The notes under the pieces: model-generated | The model's database searches: none | Told to the model about the DNA's origin: nothing | The model's input: only the letters and a program-made list of their open reading frames with translations | Shown here: positions 45,301-56,421 of the stretch, piece by piece | How the letters are laid out: every line of letters begins with the position of its first letter | Position numbering within the stretch: the first letter of the stretch is position 1 | Position numbers and translations under genes: made by a program | Assembly (NCBI GenBank): GCA_034387635.1 | Contig: JAOANU010000011.1 | Location: 590,501-654,500 of the forward strand | DNA length: 64,000 nucleotides | DNA from: Rhodosporidiobolus odoratus | Lineage: Eukaryota > Basidiomycota > Microbotryomycetes > Sporidiobolales > Sporidiobolaceae | Direction of reading: 5' to 3'

Positions 45301-46131
45301 GTTCGGACTGCGGAGGAGGGAGTGCAGAGGCTGGCTGAGAGGGAGGTAGACAGAGGTAGAGGCCAACGCCGGCGATCGAGGGAAGAGCGAATTCGCGGGC
45401 AATGAGCGTGATTTGAGCAGAAAGCTGTCGAAGAAGGCGATAAGTGCGCCTCCCTCCAAGCGCAGAGTAGAGAGAACGTACAGTCGGCTGGAGCGGCAGC
45501 AGTATACCGCCGGAGTAGCGCCCCGCAGCTCCGTACCCGTTCGCATACCCCGTGGTCGGAAGAGGCGGAGGCGAGTGAGGCAGAATCTCCGGCGGCACCT
45601 GTTGCAGAGATTCATCAGCATGCGCTCGAGTACAAAGAGAGTCAAGCGAAGGCTTACCACAAGCACCAACCACTTCTTCATCCGTTTCTTCGGTTGAGTC
45701 CCTGCAACCGACCGTCCATCCCGCTCAAGCTGCCTCATCGCCAAAGTCTGATAAGCATCCCTTCGAAGCTCATCGCTCCTTCTCAGATCCTCAGAGACCG
45801 GCGAGCTCGTCCTTGATGCCGAAGTCGTCGTTTCCGTCGTGCTGTTGTTTCTCTTGTCCAGCTCCCTCGTCGTCGGTCCCTGCCGCGAAGGGGTGCCCCT
45901 TCCTCGAACCTGCTGCCCATTGTCATGCTCATCTTCCTGCTCGTGCTCCTCGACTGCCTCGAGTGAGCTAGTGCGCCTCCTTGGTGCGGCTGACCCCATT
46001 ACCATGTTTACCCTGGCCGGTTCAGCTGGACGAGGAGCTGCGATAGTGCCCGAACGGGATCTTCTAGGTAGCTTGGATGGCGATGCGGTTGCCGTAGGTG
46101 ATCTGGTCGGTAACTTTGAGACGTAGTCCAT
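42341..46131 (-). CDS. Large low-complexity protein, family not recognised
   Basis: The start at 46131 (MDYVSKLPTRSPTATASPSK) leads to a basic, Ser/Thr-rich N-terminus. An intron near 45595-45655 precedes VPPEILPHSPPPLPTTGYAN. The only clearly folded-looking part is ITLIAREFALPSIAGVGLYL, then SKPRLTAEVWQILWSDYFDP. The rest (about 900 residues) is disordered: acidic (ELYTTDEEGEAPPEPEPDNE), Ser-rich, and Pro-rich. It carries an odd Tyr/Pro/Leu stretch near 43630-43860 (LAYIYPSVYLHPHLSPFLLL, FQLYPPVYPNLNLYPPVPAN). The main frame is open for 1,110 codons, although short introns may be hidden in it. It ends DHRFPNSRGAD with TAG at 42341-42343. A conserved signature is not visible to me. It could be a basidiomycete-specific scaffold or regulatory protein. 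Confidence 0.65.
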
Positions 46132-46587
46132 GCTGAGTGATGAGGCGATGTCGCAGCGGAAGAAGAGGCTGAAAAGAGGAATGGGAAAGGTGGGTGAGGC
46201 GTCGATCTGCAGTATCTGGACTAAGGGTGCGCTCAACAGATCAGGTACAACTATGAGGAAGTACAGAGGGAAGAAGCAACTGTACGCGTTGACCTCGCGG
46301 GAGGACGTGCAAGAGGCTCGAGCGAGAGGCGCTCAAAACGGCGGAGGTCAACCCGAGCAAACAGTCTGATGCTGGAAGGTAGCGCTACTGAGACTCGAGT
46401 CGCGGATCAGACTGAGGCAGTCGAGGCGAAACACTCCGTTGGATATACACGAAGGAAACGCAAAACAACGATAGAATGCATATGCAGTTCTTCCTTCCCA
46501 CCGCGTGCGCTTACCTGACCCGTACCGCTATGCCTCTCGCTTTGGCCGCCTCTTGTATCCCATACAGAGGGGTGCTCGAATACCCTT
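46132..46587. other. Intergenic region
   Basis: About 455 bp of promoter side for the large low-complexity gene and 3' side of the F-box-like gene. No supported gene. Confidence 0.45.
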
Positions 46588-47396
46588 CTACCCCGCCGTC
46601 CCGTAGGACAGTAGCTCGAGATGAGGCTGGACTTCGACGCCGGGGATTATGCGGTTGCCGGGCATGATGCTGAAATCGCTCAGGTCGAGGTAGCGAAGGG
46701 TAGGGAACCAGGCGGGAATGGCTGCTTCGAGATAAGGAAGGTGATCTCCAAAAACCACTCCTAGTTTGAGATGCTGCAAGCAACCGGCGCCCGCTGGACG
46801 TAGGAAATGCCAGCCAGTTTCCCAGGTTAATGGATAAACCAGATGCGGGGGTAAGACGACAGGGCAGGACAGGATCGAACCTCGAGGCGAGAAGCGTAGA
46901 CGCTATCAGAGTGAGCCGCGTCAGGTCCGTGAACGGGTGATGTTAGCTCCAGCACCGAGACAGTGGTAGAGACGACGAGAAAACAGAAACTTGAGGGGCG
47001 TACTGAACGATTGCCGAGGCTCATGGCTGATGCCTCGCTTCCGACAGAGACAACTTGTTCCACGAGCTCACAGTGCTCAAGCAGTGGATTCAGTGACCTC
47101 GACCCGTTGTACTGACCCCATTCAACTGCCATCAGTCTCTTGACCCTTTTGCCGAGATCGCGCTTCTGCATAGCAGCCAGCAGCGATTGGTAGTTGACCG
47201 GCGTAACGCAGACGTGTTTATCAAGTTCTACCTGTGCCGCCGACCTTCAAGTCGAGTTGACCAGGCAAAGACTGCGGAGGATTGCTGAACGGCGGGAGAA
47301 GTGGGTTCTGAGTGCCGCATATGGCGTGGCAGGGGCGATCGAGCCTACGAGCTCGTTAATGATGATATGGAGCACGTCTAGGTCTAGTTCTGGCAT
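46588..47396 (-). pseudogene. F-box/LRR-like gene with in-frame stop codon
   Basis: From an ATG at 47396 the frame reads MPELDLDVLHIIINELVGSI, then RRSAILRSLCLVNST, an F-box-like opening (LPxDVLxxIIxxL ... LRSLCLVN). A TGA at 47249-47247 follows directly. The same frame then continues with RSAAQVELDKHVCVTPVNYQ, SLLAAMQKRDLGKRVKRLMA, VEWGQYNG and LEHCELVEQVV, clearly the next part of the same protein. Further exons give PVHGPDAAHSDSVYASRLEV and LKLGVVFGDHLPYLEAAIPA, then WFPTLRYLDLSDFSIMPGNR, an LRR-like segment, ending ELLSYGTAG. The in-frame stop is best read as a nonsense mutation, a sequence error or stop readthrough. I see no GT-AG pair that would remove it. Such F-box genes turn over fast in basidiomycetes. 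Confidence 0.55.
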
Positions 47397-47513
47397 CTTG
47401 CGTGTAGTCGAGAGGAACACGAGTCGGCCGTCTTCTCCTCAAGTTCTTATCGCGCGTCTCCGTTCTCGACTCCCTCTTGTCATCATCTGCATCGTGCGAT
47501 ACCACCATACGAC

Positions 47514-49259
47514 ATGTCGCAAGGTGGAGTACCCGTCGTCGATGTCTCCAAGCTGAACGACGCTGCCTCTCTCGCCGCGGCCATCAAGGACGCTTTCAGC
47601 GACGTCGGGTTCCTCTTCGTCGTAGGGCACGGACTCGAGAAGCAAGCGGAGGAGATGTTCAGAATCTCGGGTGCGTTTGGTAACTCACTTCGGCAGTAGC
47701 GGTCGGCTTGACCCGCTTTACTTCGTCAGAGACTTTTTTCAGGGAAGAAACCGATCAAGAAAAGGCTCGCTGCGCCTACGTGAGTCCTTCAAACAGACTC
47801 TTCCTATCAGACACGAGCCTAGTCTACCCCCTTCTGTAGGATAACAACCTCGGCTACACCAAAGTCTCGCAGGAAATGTTCGTTTTCTTCCGATCTTTCT
47901 GCGGTCTTTCCCTGCTAAGCCGTACATACTCGTGACCACAGGCTCGACCCTTCATCACCAGCGCCGGACCTGAAAGAAGGCTTCAACACAGGTGTCATTG
48001 ACCAAGGCCAACCGACTAAGGCTCGACAACCCATGCCAAACCTTCTCGAAAAACACGCCCAAGCACTCGCCGAGTTCCAGAACAGCTGCTTCGCGTTCTG
48101 TCAGAGACTGCTCGAGGCATTTGCAGTCGCACTGGACGTGCGTACCCTCGCTGCCTATTATTGTTTTCCGCAACAGTTGGCCTGACCTGCATTTACTCGC
48201 TTGCCTTCTCACCCTGGCGCCTTGAATCCTGACTTTCCCCTCCGCACACAATCCTTCTGGCTGCCTAAAACTTGGCGGTGTCTCGACCATGTAGCTCGAG
48301 CCGACGTTCTTCACCTCGCAACACTGTCACACTTCAGCCGAATCCGTCTCCATCCTCCGCTTCCTCCACTACCCTTCCATCCCCGCTGGCGCACAAGTGG
48401 ACCCCAACCGAGCAAGCCAGCATTCCGACTATGGAAGCTGTACGCTGCTCTTCCAGCGTGCTGAAGGGGGAGAGGGATTGCAGATCTTGCCCAGCTCGGA
48501 ACCGCTCGTAGGAGGGAAATGGAGGGATACGGGGATGGTTGAGGGAGCAATCTTGGTCAATATCGGTCAGTTACACTTCTCATCTTGCCTTTCCTCCCTT
48601 TCCTCCCTTTCCTCCCTTTCCTCCCTTTCCTCCCTTTCCTCCCTTTCCTCCCTTTCCTCCCTTTCCTCCCTTTCCTCCCTTTCCTCCCTTTCCTCCCTTT
48701 CCTCCCTTTCCTCCCTTTCCTCCCTTTCCTCCCTTTCTTACCCTGCCTATTCACTCCACCCTGCAGGCGACGCCATGGAGCTCTGGTCAGGCGCAAACTT
48801 CAAGTCCACCCTACACCGCGTACATTCACATTCTCCACCCCATCTCGCCCCATTTCTTTCTTACGACCTACGATCTAAACTCTCCCTTTCCCGTAGGTGG
48901 TCCTCCCCAGCCCTATCCCTCCCGAAGGGATTCCCGAACGTTTTTCTATCGCCTGGTTCAACCAGCCTACCCCTACGGCTAGCTTGAAGACGGTCGTACC
49001 CGTTTCTTCCATTTCAGAGTGTGCGTTGTCTTTCCTCCTGATCATTCCCGATGCATCCGCTCTTGCCGCTGGTTCGAACGAAGGCACTCATGACTGACGC
49101 ATGCTCGTGTCGTATACAGTCGACCTCGAAAGGATGCAGCGGAAAGGTGTCGCTCCAGGAGCGGATATCACGGCGGTCGAGCATCTGCAAGCGAGATTGG
49201 CGGCGACGTACAAGCAAGTCGCTCCACCGCCGCTCACGTCCGCTGCGGCGAATGCCTGA
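47514..49259 (+). CDS. 2-oxoglutarate/Fe(II) dioxygenase, isopenicillin N synthase-like family
   Basis: The start at 47514 (MSQGGVPVVDVSKLNDAASL) opens the DIOX_N domain: IKDAFSDVGFLFVVGHGLEK, ETFFREETDQEKARCAY, DNNLGYTKVSQE, DLKEGFNTG. After introns comes LEPTFFTSQHCHTSAESVSI, then the iron site HSD in ASQHSDYGSCTLLFQ. GLQILPSSEPLVGGKWRDTG and GAILVNIGDAMELWSGANFK follow, with the distal His in STLHRV and the 2OG-binding Arg in RFSIAWFNQP. All catalytic residues are therefore present, so an active oxygenase is likely. The substrate is unknown, as this family spans many metabolic oxidations. The intron at 48566-48766 holds a 9-bp tandem repeat. It ends LTSAAANA and TGA at 49257-49259. Confidence 0.88.
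48589..48737. repeat. Intronic minisatellite, 9-bp unit (CTTTCCTCC)
   Basis: About 16.5 near-perfect head-to-tail copies of CTTTCCTCC, wholly inside the 201-nt dioxygenase intron (48566-48766). The unit length is a multiple of three, so every frame stays open on both strands. This explains spurious Ser-Leu-Ser, Pro-Phe-Pro and Gly-Arg-Lys repeat translations. Confidence 0.95.
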
Positions 49260-49507
49260 GGGCAGTAAGAGAAGGTCTCAGGGTGTACACGCCTCGGGTG
49301 TACTGCTTCACTGGAAATGTGTCGGTTTGTGCAAGAGTTTGTTCGTTCTCTCCCTTGTACGAGATGCAGTGGCTCCTCTCGCATTCCCGTCTCTGACTTG
49401 CTTTACCAACTTCCGGGGTTTCGCTGGCTGGACGAGGGCCTCCGGGCTCCGAAGAAACAAGATAACATGTACTGCTTAGGCTAAGATTAAGCCTGAACTA
49501 AGCCTCC

Positions 49508-52500
49508 TCAATCATTAAGCTGCATATCCACCCTGCGCGCAGAAAAGGTGGTCAGCGCTTCCATCGACGGTAGTTCAACGAAGCCGGCCCCAGCGCGAAG
49601 ACGCAGAGAAAACAGAAAGAGAGGGAAGGAAGCATGTTAGTGAAAACTCACCTATGATCCCTCACAAACCCCCTCTTCAAATCCTGATGCAAAACCGCGA
49701 CAAACACCGCTTCAACGGCATAGATCTTCTTCTTGAGCGGAGCGGCCGCCAAATGTTCCCACTGTCTTCGATCGTCGGCGCACGAGATAATGAGCGCGTT
49801 GGGGTCGTCCGAAATTTTCTTGGTCATCTTGGTGAGGGGGATGGTGTGCACCTATCGAGGAGAGGGCAAATGTGGAGATGACAAAGTGGGTCAGCTGAAT
49901 AGCCAATAAAGAGGTGAGAAGTCGCGAAGAAAGAGTTGGCGCAAAGGAACGCACAGTACCACCACAAGCCGAAATGATCCTCTGCATAGTCTGCTGATCT
50001 GGCTTAACATCCTTGGTGACATACACATTCTTACCCTCAAACAGCTTGCCCTTCCTAGCCCGCGCGAGGATGGCATCGAGCTTGTCGTCGATTTCGGCTT
50101 CTTTCTTCTCGTCGCGCAGGAGATAGGGCATTTCATCTATCCGAGCGAAGCGTGAGTGGGCTTTGTGGTAGGCTAGCAACTCGGCTGGAGGGACGTACCG
50201 ACGAGTCGACTAGCTGCGATACAGGCATCGATCCAGCTCTTTGTGACTATTTTTGGCGCGAATGGAAGACCTGCATGCACTGTTCGGTCAGCAAGAGGTC
50301 TGCCAGGGAGGCGAGAGACGGAATAGATAACGCACAACACAGGAATTTCTCCGTCCTGGAAATACCCTTGACGACGAGATGAGTGGCGTCCTTGGGCTGG
50401 TCGGTCCAGGATGCGCCGAGGGACTTCAGGCTCTGCGCGGCAGGTACAGAGCAAGAGGTAAGTGCCTGAGTAGAAGAAGTGGCGATAGACCAGTCATCGC
50501 ACCTTGATCTCCTTCGAGTTCTTGTCCAACCCCAGTCCTGTCGAGATGATCTTGATCTTCCCTGACTTGACCCTAAGACGCCGAAAGCCGGAGGCACCGG
50601 TCAGCTTCCAGTACCTTACCAACAGTGCTACCAGGATCTGCAAACAAGGAAGAGGAGGACATCGAGGCGAAGGAAGGGAGACGACGCACGGAACCGGTTT
50701 CGCCCTCGGCGGATTGTCAAATGACGAGACGGCCCCCTCCTGCGTCGTAGCACCTCCTGCAGATGCTTGAACAGCTTTGAGAGCTTTTGGCGCCGCAGCT
50801 GAAGGCTTCGCGGTTACAGTCTTGACCTTCTTCTTAGGCGGAGGAGGGTGCGGCTCGTCGTCGTCGTCGCTCTTAGGTTGAACGTCTTTCGGCGGTCGCT
50901 TCTTAGACTTCTTGACGAGTTCCTCTGCCTCCTCTTCTTCCTCTCCCTCATCCTTCTCCTTTCCTCCAGTCTCCTCGTCCTCTTCGTCCTCCTCCTCCTT
51001 TTTCTTCCCCGTCCCCTTCTTCTTACTCGGACTCGCACTCCTCCTGCCCCTGCCCCTGCCCATCCCAATCCCATCTCCCTGACTCCCCCCCTTCCCCTTC
51101 CTCGCACTACTCTTCAACTCAGCCTCAAACATATTCCGATCCTCCATCGCCACACTCAATTTCTTCCCCGCTGCCGTTGCGGCGTTTCGTCGACCTCGTA
51201 CGACGAGGTTATCGGAAGAGATCGAGGCGTGGGTTTGTTTGAAACGGTTCGCCGAGGGAGGTGGGGAGGCTTCACTCGAGGAGGATGAATGGTCGGAGGA
51301 AAGAGGGGATGAGCCCGACTCGCCACGTTTCCGTTTCGAAGCGTTCGCGATCTTCTTCTTCGCAGGCTTTGGCGTTTCAGCCGGGGCGGGAAGAGCACCA
51401 TTCGTGGCTTTGCCGATCTTGAACGGAGGTTTCGAGGGCCCGCCTTGTGCGACTGGGGAGGTCGATCTGGCGGTAGCAGCGGTCTTTGCCTTCTTCGCTT
51501 TCGACGTGGACTTCACCGGTTCCATCTCTTCGTTCTCAGCTTGTTCTTGCTCCTCCTCATCTTGATCTTGATCCTCATCGACCGCCCGTTGTTTGCCCTT
51601 CTTTACCTTGTCCTTCTGCTTCTCCGACCCTTGGGCGAGTGCGAGAGTATCGCTCACCAATACCGTGGACTGCGCCCTAGCCTCCCTAGACTGTTTCTTC
51701 GTCGCCGCTGCCGCTGCCGCTGCCAAAGCCGAAGTCGACGCAACCGGCGGCGGGGGAGGCATCACCGCTTCCTCCTGCCGATGATCCACCTCCACCTCCA
51801 TCTCGACGTCGCCCCCACTCACTCTTCTGTCCCGTCCTCCCTCTCCCTCCCGCTCACCCTCCTCATTCAACCTCGCACTCTCCTCCATCTCCAGCTCCGC
51901 CTCCCTCTCCAACTCATCCACCCCCCTCATAGCCACCTCTCTCAACTCGCTAACCTCATCCCTCTCGGCCCACTCTTCCAACATCCCCCTAGTCCACCCC
52001 GTCGTTCCCAAGATAGTCGTGAAATGCGTTTCACTCGCCCCTCCTCCACCTCCTCCACCACCTGATTGAGCGGCCGAGGAGGAGGAGGAGGAGGAGGAGG
52101 AGGAGGAGGAGGAGGAGAGGATGTACGCGGGTGAGAGAGAGGGAGGGATGAGAGACCAGGTCTGGAGGCAGGCTTCGAGCCATAGATGGGTGACGAGCGG
52201 GATGGACCAGGTTCGGGCGTGAGAAACTTTGGAACCGTATTCCCTGCGCGTATGCATAGACCATTCCATGGCAAGGTCAGCGAGCGTATACCTCGTATAG
52301 AGGGAGAGAGACAGAGCAAGAGAAGGCACAGGGCAGAGAATGGGGAGACATACGACGCGGAGACGACGAAATCTGTTCCCCTGCCCATTGTTCCCTCGAA
52401 CTTCGCACCCAAAACTTCAATCATAGCCCTCACATAGTCTCTCGCTGGACCAGCATAGTTTGAGACGGTGATGGTCTTGCCTCGAAAAGCGGGGACGCCG

Positions 52501-54460
52501 TCGAGGGAAGGGAGCGGGTAGTGGAGTAGTCTGCTTAGGGGGGAGGGGAGGGACGAGGTGGAGAGGCAGTGATACAGGTAGGAGAGAGAGGCGAGGGGGA
52601 TGGAGAGATCAAATGCCTGTGCAATCCACAAGGTTGTAATCAGCACTCTTCTCTGAGAAAGAGAGATTAAACCGATCGATGGCTCGTGACGCACTGTCCA
52701 ATACTCCCACCCCTCCCTGGTCCTCATGACCACCAATCCAGCCTCTCTCAACTCCCTCTCGGCCCTCCTCCTCTTGGCCCAAGCGTCCGTCCTCTCCCCC
52801 TTTCCCTTGACGCCTCCTCCCTCCCTTTCCCCCTCTCCATCCACCCCAAATCCCCAACATTCCCCTCCTGCAGCTTTAACGGCCCCTTTGAGCGCCCGTT
52901 CGAGCGTCGCCGACAACCCCAGATCAGAAGCCAAGTAAACCTTCTTTCCCTTGAATATCCCATCTCGCCCCCCTCCTCCTCCTTCCTGTTGAGACCCCAT
53001 GACTGGCACAGGACCCGTCGCCCCTCCTCCTTCTACTCCCGCTCCCAGAGGTCCCACAGAAGTAGATCTCAACGCCCCATTCGGAGCTTCAACTTCCAGA
53101 GATTGTCGAAGGTAAGTATCTGTTTCTCCTGACGAAGCCAAGATGGGCGAGACGCCGCCTAGAATGACATGAGTGGCTGTGGTGGGGGCGTTTCCGGGTG
53201 AGAAGGTTGCGGAGGAAGAGGTAGAAGAGGTGGAGGAAAGACGAGTTTGCCAATACGTGTGCAAGCGTTCTGCGAAGGGTTTAGAAGACGATCCGTCGCG
53301 CAGGGTCGTGCTGAAGGGTGGAGAAGGGAATCTGTAGATGTCGAGGGGGACTAGTTGGGCCAGTTTGAGGGATTCTTCAAACCTGAGTAGAATCAAGACC
53401 GGAAAGGGATTCCTCTGAGCTGGCTGGGCGGAGAGTCTTAACGGGAGAAGGGGAAGTACCAGTGAGGGAGAACAACGACCATGCCGAGTTCGGTACCGAA
53501 CTTCATGGCCATCTCATACTTGGGCTAGGAGAAGGTGCCAGAAAGTCAGTTTGCTTCTTGGATGAGGCTATGAGAGGGGAGCAAACGAGAGCACTTACAC
53601 CTTGCTCAGCGATACAGATCAAATGTGTTACTTCCCTCGTCAGCTCGCGCCTGAATTGCCCGCCAAAGGCTTCGACTGCTCCGGCGATGGCGAGGTTATC
53701 GGCTTCGGGGAACTGCGGGAAAAGCGGAAGCGGTCGGGTTGAGTACGTGATCGGAGATAGGAGGAGAGGGAAGGTTGACTGACATCGCTGGTGCAGATGA
53801 CAGTGCCGGAGAAGAAGAGGGAGCGGGACGCCGAGTAAAACCGAGGGCTGGGTGCGAGGACAAGGTTAGCAGAGCGACGGGACGACGTATATGAACGCAG
53901 GCACCTACGGCTGAAGGGCTTGCAGGTCGTAAGATCGAGTTACCCAGGCGGGCTGTTCCGCAACATCTGTCAGGCTCAGGAGCTTTCTTGACCACTTGGA
54001 GTAGGAACGAAAAACGGGAACGCACGGAAACAATCTCGACGCGTTTCTCGTCTGTTCCGACGGGCACTTCTGCGTTCTCTTTCCCCTTGCCTTTCCCGTG
54101 GACTTTGTCGTGTCCATTCGTGCCATTGCCTAGACTGGCATGGTGGTTGTCGGGTCTGAGGAGGGAGTACTCTTGAAAGTCGAGGGTGTCGGTGATGAAG
54201 TGGGTGAGGTGGGCTGGATCGAAGCGGGGTGGACGGGCAGTGTTGGCGTGTGGAGATTCGACGTCGAGGGTGGGACAAGGGCGGGCGGCTGCTTCGATGA
54301 GAAGGTCATGGAGCTGAGGAAGAAAGAGAGGTGAGTAGGCAGGAACGAGCAAGAGGGAGGAGGGACAGGGACTGACTGCTGATCTGATAGTGGGTTTGAG
54401 GGTGTCACTGATGTAGAAGGTGACTGGGTTGAAGAGGTTTGGGTTGGAGGACGAGGTCAT
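49508..54460 (-). CDS. RTT107: Rtt107/Brc1-like protein with six BRCT domains
   Basis: The start at 54460 is MTSSSNPNLFNPVTFYISDT. I read BRCT1 (LFNPVTFYISDTLKP ... VTRSYDLQ) and BRCT2 (FFSGTVICTSDF ... EAFGGQFRRELTREVTHLIC ... VVVLPHWFEESLKL). BRCT3 follows (FKGKKVYLASDLGLSATLER ...) and BRCT4 (FRGKTITVSNYAGPARDYVR ... SIPLVTHLWLEACLQTW). A long linker then has a poly-Ser run, acidic and Lys-rich stretches (nuclear-type KKKG blocks). The last pair is BRCT5 (GKIKIISTGLGLD ... SLGASWTDQPKDATHLVV ... VTKSWIDACIAA) and BRCT6 (FEGKNVYVTKDVKPDQQTMQ ... KKIYAVEAVFVAVLHQDL). The 4+2 layout is that of Rtt107/Brc1, a scaffold that binds gamma-H2A and Slx4 or Smc5-6 at stalled forks. A final intron (donor GTGAGT near 49650) joins FVRDHR to VDMQLND and TGA at 49508-49510. 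It shares a 358-bp divergent promoter with NDC80. Confidence 0.85.
52077..52114. repeat. (GAG)n triplet run coding poly-Ser in the BRCT protein linker
   Basis: An almost pure GAG/GGA run on the + strand, read as TCC codons on the coding strand, giving about 14 serines after PAYIL. It lies in the disordered linker between BRCT4 and BRCT5, so length changes should be tolerated. Confidence 0.8.
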
Positions 54461-54818
54461 GATGGGACAAGGGCCGGGGAGAAATCAAAGGAGCGACAAG
54501 AGGGGCGAGACGAGCAAGTCCCCGGCTGCGATCGAGACTGTAGCAAAGCTTTACAAGCAGAATCTGGCGAGTGGAGAGAAGCCAATTGTAAGTCGCGTGG
54601 TGGACGCGAACTCAATTGGAGTGTCAACATTGTTTACTCCCCACACTGCTACAAGAGGGCCTCGTCTCTACAGACAACTGTATCTGCTCCCATCTACAAG
54701 GCACTCACGACTGCCGCTATCCGCCCCCACGCTCTCCTCGCTCTTCTCTCCTCATCAAACATCTTCCCCCTCCCTCGCATATCTCCAAATCTCGCCCACC
54801 TTTTCGAGGTATCACAAG
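54461..54818. promoter_or_regulatory. Bidirectional promoter region RTT107 / NDC80
   Basis: 358 bp between two divergent ATGs. C/T-rich near the NDC80 side (54700-54800). No specific element is claimed. Confidence 0.4.
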
Positions 54819-56350
54819 ATGGCTGACCGACGAAGAACCATCTCAACCAACCCCCACCCCTCCCACTCTGTCCCCTCGTCCATCCCTCGACCTCCCACCA
54901 CCCTCCGCCAATCCTACGCCGGAGGTCGTCAATCTCTCGCCCCAGCAACAGGCTCGGGCCTCCCTGGAGCCTCGACAACTGGACCCCGACCTCGAGCCAG
55001 TATCGCACCTTCAGCCTACGCTTCCCAGCACGGCTTTCTCCCCGACTCGCAATCTTCCTCTCAAGGCTCGTCTCAGCCTTTCTCTCAGGCTCATGGAGGT
55101 CCCCCCGCAGTCAACAGACCGGAACCACCCATGACGGTAGGGAGGATCGGACCCTATCACAGTATCGGAGCCAGCATGAGCGTCGGAAGACCGGGAGGAG
55201 GGTTGAGGAGTTCAATGGCGCCGGGCATGATGGGCCTGCAGCAGTCACAGGTCGAGTACGCGCCACCGAGGTACGCTCTTGCCCTTGCCCAACCAGGTCA
55301 CTCTGATCAGGCTCACCGCTCATCCCCTTTGCAGTGAACGCCGCACCTCGACCTACCGCCGTCAGACCTTGACCGCTCCAAATGCTCTGCTCACCGCAAC
55401 GCCCGGCGGCGGCATGGTCCTCACCTCGTCGACTCGTATCGCCAAAGACCCTCGTGAAGCCCGTCAACGACCCGTTCGTGAAGCCTGGGCCAGGGACATC
55501 GTCGCCTTTTGCACGGAAAACCATTTCACCACCGACATGAAGCAATTGATGCAACCCACCGGAGCTCAATTCCAGAACCTGTTCAAGTTCCTGGTCAACC
55601 TGTTTGACTCGAGTATCAACTTTGGTCAGGGAGGTACAGGGAAGAAGTTTGAGGAAGAGGTTCTGGCCACGCTCAGGATGGTGCAGTACCCTTTTACGGA
55701 CTCGATCTCCAAGAGTCACTTGCAGGCGATTGGGTCGGCTCAGAGTTGGCCCAACATGCTCGCCATGCTACACTGGTTGGTCGAGACGATTCGTGTGCGT
55801 CTCCCTCCTGGTTTTGCCCCTCCCTCCCTCCCTCGTAACGACCTTCTCAAACTGACTTTCCCCTTCCTTACGATCAATCGTACCGGTCCGATCCAGTCCC
55901 GCCACGCCGCCTTTGCCAATGAAACCGAGCTGCATATCCCCGCCGCCGACTACCCTCAACGCGCTCACGAAGGGGCCGAAGACGTAACTCAACACGCCTG
56001 GTTACAGTATGTCGGTCAAGCCTATGCCAAATTCCTCACTCAGGGGGACGACGCTGCGTTCGATGAGGAAGAGATGGAGTTCAAGCAAACGGTCGGTGCG
56101 TTGCGTCGCCTTCTTCTTCTTCGTACCCTGATTCGATCCGTCCTCTTGTTCTTCCTTTGTCTGCTTCGAGGCAAGCAAAGCGAAGCAAAGATGGCTGACG
56201 CGCTCTTACTGGACGTGCGAACTGTCGGTGTACCGCAGAGATCAGCCGACAAGCTCAACGAGAACGGATTGACGCCCTCCAGGCTGAACGGGACGAACTC
56301 GAACAAGCTTGGAAAGAGCTTACTACTCGACCCGTTCGTCCCCGCCTTCC

Positions 56351-56421
<71 letters not shown>

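Noticed and set aside
48397..48987. Long + and - frames with Ser-Leu-Ser, Pro-Phe-Pro or Gly-Arg-Lys tandem repeats
   Set aside because: They are translations of the 9-bp repeat in the dioxygenase intron. The flanking exons of the oxygenase fit perfectly without them.
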